A stretch of DNA of 64,000 nt, from assembly GCA_947252645.1 (NCBI GenBank), contig CAMXWF010000001.1, positions 1 to 64,000 of the forward strand, written 5' to 3'. Every line of letters begins with the position of its first letter. Within the stretch, counting starts at the first letter, position 1. The notes beneath the pieces are model-generated. The model made no database searches. It saw nothing but the letters and a program-made list of their open reading frames with translations, and was not told the origin of the DNA. The stretch is from an uncultured Bacteroidia bacterium. GTDB lineage: Bacteria; Bacteroidota; Bacteroidia; Bacteroidales; CAJPTX01. Below are positions 1 to 8,416 of the stretch, in pieces. Made by a program: the position numbers and the translations under genes.

Positions 1-1
1 C

Positions 2-3000
2 GTGACGAGCTTCACGGTGAGCGGGCCGACCGAGCTGGCGCAGGGCGCCACGGCGGCCGTGACCTTTAAGGTAGAGCCGGACGGCGCCGCGCTGGACGCG
101 GCATTGGAGAGCCAGACTCCCGCCACGGGCTTTAGCTACGACAAGGACACCCAGACGCTGGCCGCGGCCCCCGACGCCGCGCTTGGGGAGCACACGCTGA
201 CCTTCAGGGATAGCAAGACGGGCAAGACCGCGGAGTTGACGGTGACGGTGGTTGCGCCGACCCTCACGAGCTTCGAGGTGAGCGGGCCGACCGAGCTGGC
301 GCAGGGCGCCACGGCGGACGTGACCTTTGAGGTGGAGCCGACCGGCGCCGCGCTGGATGCGGTATTGGACAGCCAGACTCCCGCCACGGGCTTTAGCTAC
401 GACAAGGACACCCAGAAGCTGACCGCGGCTTCCGATGCCGCGCTTGGGGCGCACACGCTGACCTTCAAGGATAGCAAGACGGGTAAGAAAGCGGAGTTGA
501 CGGTGACGGTGGTAGCGCCGACACTCACGGGCTTCACGGTGAGCGGGCCGACCGAGCTGGCGCAGGGCGCCACGGCGACCGTGACCTTTGAGGTGGCGCC
601 GGCCGGTGCCTTGCTGGATGCGGAATTGGAGAGCCAGACTCCCGCCGCTGGCCTGAGCTATAACAAGGCCACTAAGGCACTGACCGCTGCCCCCGATGCT
701 GCGCAGGGAGTCCACACGCTGACCTTCAAGGATAGCAAGACGGGTACGACCGCGGCGCTGACGGTGACGGTGGTTGCGCCGGCCCTGACGAGCTTCGAGG
801 TGAGCGGGCCGACCACGCTGGCGCAGGGCACCACGGCGGCCGTGACCTTTGCGGTGGAGCCAGCCGGCGCCGTGCTGGATGCGGCATTGGACAGCCAGAC
901 TCCCGCCGCGGGCTTTAGCTACGACAAGGGCACCCAGACGCTGACTGCGGCGTCCGACGCCGCGCTTGGGGCGCACACGCTGACCTTCAAGGATGGCAGG
1001 ACGGGTGAGACCGCAGAGCTGACGGTGACGGTGGTAGCGCCGGCCGCGCCGGCTCTCACGGGTTTCACGGTGAGCGGGCCGACCGAGCTGGCGCAGGGCG
1101 CCACGGAGACCGTGAGCTTTAAGGTGGAGCCGACCGGTGCCGAGCTGGATGCGGACTTGGACAGCCCGGCTCCCGGCTTTAGCTACGACAAGGGCACCAA
1201 GGCACTGACCGCGGCCTCCGATGCCGCGCTTGGGGCTCACACGCTGACCTTCAGGGATAGCAAGACGGGCAAGACCGCGGAGCTGAAGGTGACGGTGGTT
1301 GCGCCGGCCGCGCCGGCCCTCACGGGTTTCACGGTGAGCGGGCCGACCACGCTGGCGCAGGGCGCCACGGCGGACGTGACCTTTGAGGTGGAGCCGACCG
1401 GTGCCTTGCTGGATGCGGAATTGGTCAGCCCGGCTCCTGGCTTTAGCTACGACAAGGGCGCCCAGAAGCTGACCGCGGCTCCCGATGCCGCGCTTGGGTC
1501 GCACACGCTGATCTTCAGGGATAGCAAGACGGGAAAGACCACTGAGCTGATGGTGACGGTGGTAGCGCCGACCGTGACCCTTTCGGTGTCAGGCCCCGCC
1601 GAGGCCACGCAGGGGGAGACGGTGACGCTGACCTTCACGCTCTCCAACGGGGGAACGCCTGCGCCCCACTGTGCGGCTCTGCCGACAGGCTTCACGCAGG
1701 TCGGGAATCAGCTGGTGATCTCCGTGGACGCCGCGGCGCAGAGCCACACGCTGACCTTTGAGGACCAGAGCACGGGTGCCACGCTGAGCGCGACCTACAC
1801 CCTGACGGTCAAGAGCCTGACCCCAGCGCCGAGCAACGCGGCCATGGAGTTCACGGTGACAGGCCCCCGGCAGCTCGCCCCGAGCAGCCAAGGGATGGTG
1901 ACTTACACGGTGGAGCCTGCGGGCACCGAGGTAGAGCTCGAGCTGGTGGGCACGAACCCTGGCCTGAGCTACGACAAGAGTACCCGGACGCTGACCGCGG
2001 CCCCCGATGCCGCGCAGGGAGTCCACACGCTGACCTTCAAGGATGGCAAGACGGGTCGGACCGCGGAGCTGAAGGTGGAGATAGTCGCCAAGCAGCCGTA
2101 CGGGAGCTTCACGGTGACGGTGCCGGCGGTGACCCCCGGGAGCACCGTGCCGGTAACGGTGGAACCCGCCGCCGGTGCGGCGGAGGTGCCCGCCATGAAG
2201 GACCTGGTGCTGCAGCCGCCGGTGGCCGGCATCACGTACGACCCGGTGACAGGGGCGCTGACGGTGGCCGGGGACGTGGAGTCCCCCAAGGACTACGCAG
2301 TGACCTTCGTGGACACCAGGACAGGCGAGACGACCACGGTGACGGTGGAGGTGGTTGCGCCGGCCGTGACCCTGTCGGTGACAGGCCCCGCGGAGGCCAC
2401 GCAGGGGGCGACGGTGACGCTGACCTTCCAGCTCTCCAACAACGGAACGCCCACGCCCCACTGCACGAACCTGCCGACAGGCTTCACGCAGGTCGGGAAT
2501 CAGCTGGTGATCTCCGTGGACGCCGCGGCGCAGAGCCACACGCTGACCTTTGAGGACCAGAGCACGGGCAGTAAGGTGACAGGCACGTACACCATAACGG
2601 TCAAGGAGCTGAGTCCTATGCCGGCCGAAAAGGCCAATGGCTTCAATATGACCGGCCCGCAGACGCTTGCGAAAGGGAAGACCGGCACGGTGACCTACAC
2701 GGTGGATCCTACGGATGCCAAAGTGACGCTGGAGCTGGTGGGCACCTATCCTGGCCTTACCTATGATGCGGGCAAGAATACGCTGACCGCGGCAGACGAT
2801 GCGCAGGTAGGAACGCAGACGCTGACCTTCAAGGACACGAAGACGGGATTGACCTCCGAGCTAGCCGTGGCGGTGGAGGCTAATCGGCCGTACGAGAGCT
2901 TTGATGTGACTGTGCCCGATGTGGCCCCCGGCAAGAGCGTGAAGGTAGAGATAAAGCCCGGCAGCGGAGAGACCGCGCAGCCCGAAGCAAAGGACTTGGT

Positions 3001-4462
3001 GCTCAAGCAGCCTGTGGAGCAAGGTATCACGTATAAGGACGGCCAGCTGACCGTACCCGATGGTGTGAAGGAGGGCAGTTACGAAGTGACTTTCATAGAC
3101 ACGAAGACGGGGGAGGAGAAGACGGTGACGGTGAAGGTGGTAGCGCCGGCCGTGACCCTGGCGGTGGCAGGCCCCGCAGAGGCCACGCAGGGGGAGACGG
3201 TGACGCTGACCTTCACGCTCTCCAACGGCGGAACGCCCACGCCCCACTGCACGGCCCTGCCGACAGGCTTCACGCAGGTCGGGGATCAGCTGGTGATCTC
3301 CGTGGACGCCGCGGCGCAGAGCCACACGCTGACCTTTGAGGACCAGAGCACGGGTGCCACGCTGAGCGCGACCTACACGCTGACGGTCAAGAGCCTGACC
3401 CCTGCGCCGAGCAACGCGGCCACGGAGTTCACGGTGACAGGCCTCCGCCAGCTCGCCCCGAGCAGCCAAGGGAGGGTGACCTACACGGTGAAGCCTGCGG
3501 GCGCCGAGGTAGAGCTCGAGCTGGTAGGCACGAACCAAGGGTTGAGCTATGACAAGAGCACCCAGACGCTGACCGCGGCCCCCGGTGCCGAGCTTGGGGA
3601 GCACACGCTGACCTTTAAGGATAGCAAGACGGGTAAGACGGCGGAGCTGAAGGTGGAGATAGTCGCCAAGCAGCCGTACGGGAGCTTCACGGTGACGGTG
3701 CCGGCGGTGACCCCCGGGAGCACCGTGCCGGTAACGGTGGAACCCGCCGCCGGTGCGGCGGAGGTGCCCGCCATGAAGGACCTGGTGCTGCAGCCGCCGG
3801 TGGCCGGCATCACGTACGACCCGGTGACAGGGGAGCTGACGGTGGCTGGGGACGTAGAGTACCCCAAGGACTACGAGGTGACCTTCGTGGACACCAGGAC
3901 AGGCGAGACGACCACGGTGACGGTGACGGTGACGGTTTTTCACCTGACTATAGGCTCTCTCTACATCTTTGAGGGTGATAGCTATCAGTTGACATTTGAG
4001 GACATGAACCACCATGGGCAATTGACTGACTACAAGGGACTTGTTTACGAATGTACGCCTAGAGGACTTGTTGACTTGCCTAAAGGATCCAACGTCCTGA
4101 AGGCTAACAAACAAGGAGCTGTTACGGTGACGGTGAAGGGTCCCCAATTAGCGGGAGGTCAACAGACATTCAAGGTTTATGTGCAATCGTACTCTACCCC
4201 CAACGCAGTGGCCTCGCTTCTGCTATCAGATTTGCAGGTATTCCCCAATCCAGTGACAGATGTGCTTTGGCTACGAAATGCCGAGCATGTGCGTTGGTGG
4301 GGGCTTTACAATGCGCTGGGCCAGTTGCTTTATGAGTCGAGTGCGTCGGGAGATCCTGTGATTAGCTACGACATGCAAGGCTATGCAGCGGGCTTTTACC
4401 TGCTGTTGGTGAGGGACGAGGCAGGCAATTCACGCACGCTGCGTTTCATGAGGATGAGGTAA
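2..4462 (+). CDS. Giant repeat-containing T9SS-secreted surface protein (5' end outside window)
   Basis: The reading frame is open at the left edge, so the true start lies upstream and the GTG at position 2 is only an internal codon. The visible 1486 residues are almost all beta-sandwich-like repeats. Six copies of about 87 residues (SGPTELAQGAT near the start, then HTLTFKDSKTG, ending VTVVAP) come first. Three copies of a longer unit of about 263 residues follow (SGPAEATQG, then LSYDKST, then VTVPAVTPG). A non-repeated stretch comes next (about residues 1310-1410), and the last 75 residues (VFPNPVTD, then GLYNALGQ, then GFYLLLVRD) match a Bacteroidota type IX secretion C-terminal sorting domain. 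Likely role: a secreted or surface-anchored adhesin or stalk; no enzymatic domain is visible. The repeats are very GC-rich, while the tail from about 3940 is less so. A terminator hairpin follows the stop. Ligand and function are unknown. Confidence 0.85.
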   Translation: MTSFTVSGPTELAQGATAAVTFKVEPDGAALDAALESQTPATGFSYDKDTQTLAAAPDAALGEHTLTFRDSKTGKTAELTVTVVAPTLTSFEVSGPTELAQGATADVTFEVEPTGAALDAVLDSQTPATGFSYDKDTQKLTAASDAALGAHTLTFKDSKTGKKAELTVTVVAPTLTGFTVSGPTELAQGATATVTFEVAPAGALLDAELESQTPAAGLSYNKATKALTAAPDAAQGVHTLTFKDSKTGTTAALTVTVVAPALTSFEVSGPTTLAQGTTAAVTFAVEPAGAVLDAALDSQTPAAGFSYDKGTQTLTAASDAALGAHTLTFKDGRTGETAELTVTVVAPAAPALTGFTVSGPTELAQGATETVSFKVEPTGAELDADLDSPAPGFSYDKGTKALTAASDAALGAHTLTFRDSKTGKTAELKVTVVAPAAPALTGFTVSGPTTLAQGATADVTFEVEPTGALLDAELVSPAPGFSYDKGAQKLTAAPDAALGSHTLIFRDSKTGKTTELMVTVVAPTVTLSVSGPAEATQGETVTLTFTLSNGGTPAPHCAALPTGFTQVGNQLVISVDAAAQSHTLTFEDQSTGATLSATYTLTVKSLTPAPSNAAMEFTVTGPRQLAPSSQGMVTYTVEPAGTEVELELVGTNPGLSYDKSTRTLTAAPDAAQGVHTLTFKDGKTGRTAELKVEIVAKQPYGSFTVTVPAVTPGSTVPVTVEPAAGAAEVPAMKDLVLQPPVAGITYDPVTGALTVAGDVESPKDYAVTFVDTRTGETTTVTVEVVAPAVTLSVTGPAEATQGATVTLTFQLSNNGTPTPHCTNLPTGFTQVGNQLVISVDAAAQSHTLTFEDQSTGSKVTGTYTITVKELSPMPAEKANGFNMTGPQTLAKGKTGTVTYTVDPTDAKVTLELVGTYPGLTYDAGKNTLTAADDAQVGTQTLTFKDTKTGLTSELAVAVEANRPYESFDVTVPDVAPGKSVKVEIKPGSGETAQPEAKDLVLKQPVEQGITYKDGQLTVPDGVKEGSYEVTFIDTKTGEEKTVTVKVVAPAVTLAVAGPAEATQGETVTLTFTLSNGGTPTPHCTALPTGFTQVGDQLVISVDAAAQSHTLTFEDQSTGATLSATYTLTVKSLTPAPSNAATEFTVTGLRQLAPSSQGRVTYTVKPAGAEVELELVGTNQGLSYDKSTQTLTAAPGAELGEHTLTFKDSKTGKTAELKVEIVAKQPYGSFTVTVPAVTPGSTVPVTVEPAAGAAEVPAMKDLVLQPPVAGITYDPVTGELTVAGDVEYPKDYEVTFVDTRTGETTTVTVTVTVFHLTIGSLYIFEGDSYQLTFEDMNHHGQLTDYKGLVYECTPRGLVDLPKGSNVLKANKQGAVTVTVKGPQLAGGQQTFKVYVQSYSTPNAVASLLLSDLQVFPNPVTDVLWLRNAEHVRWWGLYNALGQLLYESSASGDPVISYDMQGYAAGFYLLLVRDEAGNSRTLRFMRMR
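17..1573 (+). repeat. Six tandem coding repeats of about 261-270 bp
   Basis: Copies begin at about 17, 278, 539, 800, 1070 and 1334, each opening with the bases for VSGPT. Spacings are 261, 261, 261, 270 and 264 nt, all multiples of three, so the array expands in frame. The copies are very similar at nucleotide level. The longer steps come from an extra AAPA linker in two copies. Confidence 0.9.
1574..3937 (+). repeat. Three tandem coding super-repeats of about 790 bp
   Basis: Units begin at 1574, 2366 and 3152 (spacings 792 and 786 nt). Units one and three are nearly identical over long stretches, for example about 2040-2340 against 3610-3920. The middle unit has diverged in its second half, at about 2620-3130. 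The pattern fits duplication followed by gene conversion. Confidence 0.85.
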
Positions 4463-4479
4463 GCTTTTCCCACTTGGTT

Positions 4480-4521
4480 CAGAAGGAGGGTGAGACAGGG
4501 TTCTGACCCTCCTTCTTTTTT
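4480..4521 (+). terminator. Rho-independent terminator after the repeat protein
   Basis: The arms AGAAGGAGGGT (4481-4491) and ACCCTCCTTCT (4506-4516) pair perfectly around a 14-nt loop, and a run of Ts ends at 4521. The hairpin lies 18 nt after the stop of the giant protein. The intergenic stretch 4463-4794 otherwise holds only the promoter of the next operon. Confidence 0.88.
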
Positions 4522-4723
4522 GTAGTAGGCCCTAGAACCTTAGCGCAGTGCGTAAGGCGGAAGAGAACAGGTAGTAAAGCTCATTGGTGGTGGCAATATG
4601 TTTCTGAGCCCGAGAAGTAGTGCAATGGGGTATGATTTGTTGTTTTTCGTTCTGTGTTTTTCGGTGGGATTTTGCGAGAGGTCCAGCGATAGTAGAGATT
4701 CTGCCCACTCGGTAGTTTTTCTC

Positions 4724-4755
4724 TTTCTGGTGGGTGGTGGAATTTTATACCTTTG
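4724..4755 (+). promoter_or_regulatory. Bacteroidota-type promoter for rsfS-ftsH-cdsA
   Basis: TTTC (4724-4727), 20 nt, then TACCTTTG (4748-4755). This fits the Bacteroidota -33/-7 pattern (TTTG, about 20 nt, TAnnTTTG), with one mismatch in the -33 element. It lies 39 nt before the rsfS start. Confidence 0.65.
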
Positions 4756-4794
4756 TGGTCTATAGGCCAGAGGATACAAGGTTAGGGTAGAGAG

Positions 4795-5172
4795 ATGAGA
4801 GGAGCTCAGGATCCATCGATGGTAGAGCATATGGTGGAGGAGGCGGTGTCGGCGTTGCAGTCGAAGCGAGCGCATGGAGTACTGACGTTGGATTTGCGAC
4901 AGTTGCCAAATGCGGTGTGTGACTTTTTTGTGATCTGCGATGCCGAGTCGTCACCGCATATCAGGTCGTTGGCCGAGGAGGTGGAGCACCGCGTGGGTAC
5001 AGGTACGGGCGAATGGCCGTTGCGCGAATCAGGTATAGAGAATGCGCAATGGGTGGTGATAGACTATTTTGATGTGGTGGTGCATATTTTTTCTAGAGAG
5101 GCCCGTAGCTTCTACGATTTGGAGTCGTTGTGGAGTGATGCGCAACGGACAGATTATCAGGAAGATGATTAA
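4795..5172 (+). CDS. rsfS: Ribosomal silencing factor RsfS (Iojap family)
   Basis: The 125-residue length is usual for the family. The diagnostic core is present: LDLRQLPNAVCDFFVICDAE (about residues 31-50), then WVVIDYFDVVVHIFSRE (about 86-102) and FYDLESLWSDA. RsfS binds ribosomal protein uL14 on the 50S subunit and blocks subunit joining when nutrients are scarce. It is the first gene of a co-directional set with ftsH, a DUF2007 gene and cdsA, a common Bacteroidota order. ftsH starts 40 nt downstream. A promoter-like element lies 39 nt upstream. Confidence 0.93.
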   Translation: MRGAQDPSMVEHMVEEAVSALQSKRAHGVLTLDLRQLPNAVCDFFVICDAESSPHIRSLAEEVEHRVGTGTGEWPLRESGIENAQWVVIDYFDVVVHIFSREARSFYDLESLWSDAQRTDYQEDD

Positions 5173-5212
5173 TTCGAACGCTTTATCTTTAGGAGCGTAA
5201 GAACAGGGAAGT

Positions 5213-7282
5213 ATGGAGCAGACAGGTAGTCAGGGGAGTCCGAAGCCAGGAGTGCCGCGCGGGGCGATGCCCCCCCGTCGTTCGCCCTACAGGAGCTTGT
5301 GGATTTACCTTGCGATTATAGCGGCGTTATTTGCGTTTAACTTGCTGTTTTCGGGTCCGCAAACCACGGAGACGAATTGGCAAGATGTGCGTTTCAACAT
5401 GCTAGATAAGGGCTACGTGGCTCGCATGGTGGGCGTGCGCAACAAGGGTACAGTAGAGGTATATTTGAATGACAAGGGAGTTGCGATGCTCCAGAAGCGG
5501 CTGCCGTCAGGTTTTATGCAGTCGGGGCGAGGGCCTCATTTTTACTTTACCATAGGTTCAGTAGAGAGTTTTGAGCAGCGTCTACATGAGGCACAGGCCG
5601 ACAAGAAGCCGGAGGAGCAGATCTACCCCACCTATGAGGAGCGGCCAGACTACTTTTCCATTATCCTTACGTGGGTGCTACCGATAGCCCTTTTGGTTCT
5701 TATTTGGGTGTTTCTCATGCGTCGGATGAATTCGGGTATTGGCGGTGGAGCAGGTAGCAGTATATTCAATATAGGGAAGTCTAAGGCGCAGCTATTCAAC
5801 AAGAGTGAGTACGTCAAGGTGGACTTCAGCGATGTGGCTGGGATGGAGGAGGCCAAGATGGAGGTGATGGAGATCATCGACTTCCTCAAGAATCCTAAGA
5901 AATACACGGAGCTTGGTGGTAAGATACCAAAAGGTGCACTGCTCATAGGACCGCCAGGTACAGGCAAGACGCTATTGGCCAAGGCAGTGGCCGGCGAGGC
6001 CAATGTGCCGTTTTTCAGTCTTTCGGGGTCGGATTTCATGGAGATGTTCGTTGGTGTGGGCGTATCGCGCGTGCGGGATCTTTTTAAGCAGGCCAAGGAG
6101 AAGGCCCCCTGCATCATTTTCATAGATGAGATCGATTCCATAGGGCGCACGCGGGCGCGCGGAGGGAGTTTTTCGGGCGGAGCGGAGGAACGCGAGAATA
6201 CGCTCAACCAGCTTCTGACGGAGATGGATGGTTTTTCGACCAACCAGGGTGTCATAGTGCTAGCAGCGACCAACAGGGCCGATATTTTGGATTCGGCGTT
6301 ACTGCGTCCGGGGCGTTTTGATCGTCAGATCCATGTGGAGCTGCCCGATTACCGGGAGCGGGAGGCCATATTCAAGGTCCATATGCGGACGTTGAAGCTG
6401 GAGAAGGATTTTGATGTGGTTTTTTTGGCCAAGCAGACGCCAGGTTTTTCAGGGGCAGATATAGCCAACGTGTGCAATGAGGCGGCCTTGATAGCAGCGC
6501 GTCGTAATGGGAAGGAGATCGTCAGACAGGATTTTCTGGATGCCATAGACAGGGTAGTGGGAGGCTTGGAGCGTAAGAGTAAGATTTTGACGAGCGAGGA
6601 GAAGCGCAAAGTGGCCTACCATGAGGCGGGTCATGCCACGGTGAGCTGGTTTTTGGAGCATGCGAGTCCGTTGCTCAAGGTGAGCATCATTCCCCGCGGC
6701 CGTTCGCTGGGTGCGGCGTGGTATGTGCCTGAGGAGCGCCAGCTCAATACGCGCGAGCAGCTTTTCCAGGAGATGTGTGCATTGCTAGGTGGTAGAGCTT
6801 CGGAGTCGGTGGTGTTTGGTGAGATTTCCACTGGAGCACTCAACGATTTGGAGCGGGTGAACAAGCTGGCCTACGCCATGGTGGCCTACTACGGGATGGC
6901 GCCAGAGATGGAGAATGCGTGTTACTACGATTCTTCTGGTCAGCAGGACTACTCATTTACGAAGCCCTACAGCGAGAGCACAGCTCAATCCATTGATAAT
7001 CAGGTCAAGATATTGGTGTCCAAGGCCTACGAAGAGGCTAGGTCGATATTGCGTGCGCACCGCGAAGGGCTGGAGCAGCTGGCCCAACAGCTTCTGGACA
7101 AGGAGGTGATCTTTGCGGAGGATTTGGAGAAGATCTATGGGCCACGCAAATCGCATACCCGAGAGGAGGAGCTGGCAGCCAGCATCAATCCAGCGGGTGA
7201 GGTAGACGAGAAGATTCCTAAGGGTGAAGCGCATGGAGGCGAGGTGCCTACGCCGGAGGGAGTAGGAGGAGCGCAGGAATGA
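5213..7282 (+). CDS. ftsH: ATP-dependent membrane zinc metalloprotease FtsH
   Basis: 689 residues in standard FtsH layout. There are two membrane segments (about 28-46 and 149-169) flanking a periplasmic loop. The AAA+ domain has Walker A GPPGTGKT (246-253), Walker B IIFIDEID (301-308) and a second region of homology ending RPGRFD (365-370). The M41 peptidase domain has the zinc motif HEAGH (470-474). FtsH degrades damaged or short-lived membrane and cytosolic proteins as a hexamer. The C-terminal tail after about 640 is polar and poorly conserved. The stop overlaps the start of the next gene by 4 nt (ATGA), which suggests translational coupling. Confidence 0.97.
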   Translation: MEQTGSQGSPKPGVPRGAMPPRRSPYRSLWIYLAIIAALFAFNLLFSGPQTTETNWQDVRFNMLDKGYVARMVGVRNKGTVEVYLNDKGVAMLQKRLPSGFMQSGRGPHFYFTIGSVESFEQRLHEAQADKKPEEQIYPTYEERPDYFSIILTWVLPIALLVLIWVFLMRRMNSGIGGGAGSSIFNIGKSKAQLFNKSEYVKVDFSDVAGMEEAKMEVMEIIDFLKNPKKYTELGGKIPKGALLIGPPGTGKTLLAKAVAGEANVPFFSLSGSDFMEMFVGVGVSRVRDLFKQAKEKAPCIIFIDEIDSIGRTRARGGSFSGGAEERENTLNQLLTEMDGFSTNQGVIVLAATNRADILDSALLRPGRFDRQIHVELPDYREREAIFKVHMRTLKLEKDFDVVFLAKQTPGFSGADIANVCNEAALIAARRNGKEIVRQDFLDAIDRVVGGLERKSKILTSEEKRKVAYHEAGHATVSWFLEHASPLLKVSIIPRGRSLGAAWYVPEERQLNTREQLFQEMCALLGGRASESVVFGEISTGALNDLERVNKLAYAMVAYYGMAPEMENACYYDSSGQQDYSFTKPYSESTAQSIDNQVKILVSKAYEEARSILRAHREGLEQLAQQLLDKEVIFAEDLEKIYGPRKSHTREEELAASINPAGEVDEKIPKGEAHGGEVPTPEGVGGAQE

Positions 7283-7512
7283 GAGCAGAAGCCCCCCAAG
7301 AAGACTGGCTAGTGCTTGAGCAGCACACAGATTTGACCTATATACAGGCGCATGCGGCCTTGCTGGAGGAGCACGGAGTGGAGAGCTACGTGCAGGATGT
7401 GACGGATTCAGTTTATCCCAGTTTGACGCGTTTTCGTTTGTTTGTCCCTGCGTTATTCCTGGAGGAGGCGAAGAGGGCTATAGAGCAGGAGCAGTGCCGG
7501 TGCGAGGAGTAG
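7279..7512 (+). CDS. DUF2007 domain protein
   Basis: A 77-residue protein starting at the ATGA overlap with ftsH. The layout WLVLEQHTDLTYIQAHAALL, followed by a short variable segment and then FRLFVP and EEAKRAIEQ, resembles the DUF2007 family (putative signal-transducing, ferredoxin-like small domain). The function of the family is not established. In other Bacteroidota a gene of this family also lies between ftsH and cdsA, which supports a link to membrane quality control or lipid synthesis. No membrane segment or catalytic motif is visible. Confidence 0.7.
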   Translation: MRAEAPQEDWLVLEQHTDLTYIQAHAALLEEHGVESYVQDVTDSVYPSLTRFRLFVPALFLEEAKRAIEQEQCRCEE

Positions 7513-7554
7513 AAGTTTTAATACCTAATGCTAGGACCTAACAACTAGAGCCAC

Positions 7555-8400
7555 ATGAAGAGGGAATTGTTGCAACGGGGTGTGTTTGGGGCGTTGTATA
7601 TAGCGGTGATGGTGATGGCGATAGTTCTTGGGCCGTACGTGGCCAGCGGGCTATTCTTGGTGCTTTCACTCTGTACACTCTATGAGTTCTACCACTTGGT
7701 GCGCAGCCATACGCAGTATAGGCCACTAGTGCTGTTTGGCATGGTGGCTGGGCTACTGATGTTTGTGGCGGTGTTTGTGGCCACGCACCGGCCAGGGATG
7801 CGACTTTTAGACGGGCTGATGCTGGGCGCGGCGTTGTTTGCGCTTTCCTTTGGTGTACTGCTGGCTCTGTTGCCATTTTGGTTGCTCTATCATAGGGGGA
7901 CTACGCCGATAGCGAACTGGGGCATAACGATATTGGGTTGCTTATACATCTCGCTTTCGTTTTCCTTGGTGTCGGTGCTCTACGTGTTGGGCCCGGCGGG
8001 CGAGTCGTACAAGCTGGTTCTTTACCCCCTCATTCTTGTGTGGGTAAATGACACGGGCGCCTATTGTGTTGGTAATCTCATAGGTAAGCATAAGCTGATA
8101 GAGCGCATATCCCCCACGAAGACGTGGGAGGGCTTTGCCGGCGGGCTAGTTCTGACTATTCTGGTGGGAGTGTTGCTTTCAATGTTTATACCAGGGGCCA
8201 GCAAGCTGGTTTGGGGTGCGCTGGGGCTTTTAGTAGGGCTTTTAGCCGTCTTGGGGGATTTGGTGGAGTCGCTCATCAAGCGGTCCCTGGGGGTGAAAGA
8301 TTCAGGGCGTTTTCTGCCAGGTCACGGGGGGTTTCTAGATCGGTTTGACTCGGTGATTTTTGCCCTCATGGGATCGTCAGTTTTCTTTTTCATCGTATAA
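7555..8400 (+). CDS. cdsA: Phosphatidate cytidylyltransferase CdsA
   Basis: CdsA makes CDP-diacylglycerol from CTP and phosphatidate at the inner membrane, the branch point of phospholipid synthesis. The 281-residue polytopic protein carries the family signature at about 239-265: SLIKRSLGVKDSGRFLPGHG, followed by GFLDRFD. It also has ISPTKTWEGFAGG at about 185-197, and seven or eight hydrophobic segments. It follows the DUF2007 gene by 42 nt. The start is the ATG at 7555. Confidence 0.95.
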   Translation: MKRELLQRGVFGALYIAVMVMAIVLGPYVASGLFLVLSLCTLYEFYHLVRSHTQYRPLVLFGMVAGLLMFVAVFVATHRPGMRLLDGLMLGAALFALSFGVLLALLPFWLLYHRGTTPIANWGITILGCLYISLSFSLVSVLYVLGPAGESYKLVLYPLILVWVNDTGAYCVGNLIGKHKLIERISPTKTWEGFAGGLVLTILVGVLLSMFIPGASKLVWGALGLLVGLLAVLGDLVESLIKRSLGVKDSGRFLPGHGGFLDRFDSVIFALMGSSVFFFIV

Positions 8401-8416
8401 GAGGTGGCGTGTTGCC

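Noticed and set aside
17..3937. Regular repeats that could suggest a CRISPR array
   Set aside because: The units are 261-792 nt, in frame and translated. There are no short repeats with unique spacers and no cas genes in the window.
2861..4147. A 428-codon minus-strand frame across the adhesin repeats
   Set aside because: It is the antisense of the tandem repeats; its repeated peptide only reflects the plus-strand repeats.
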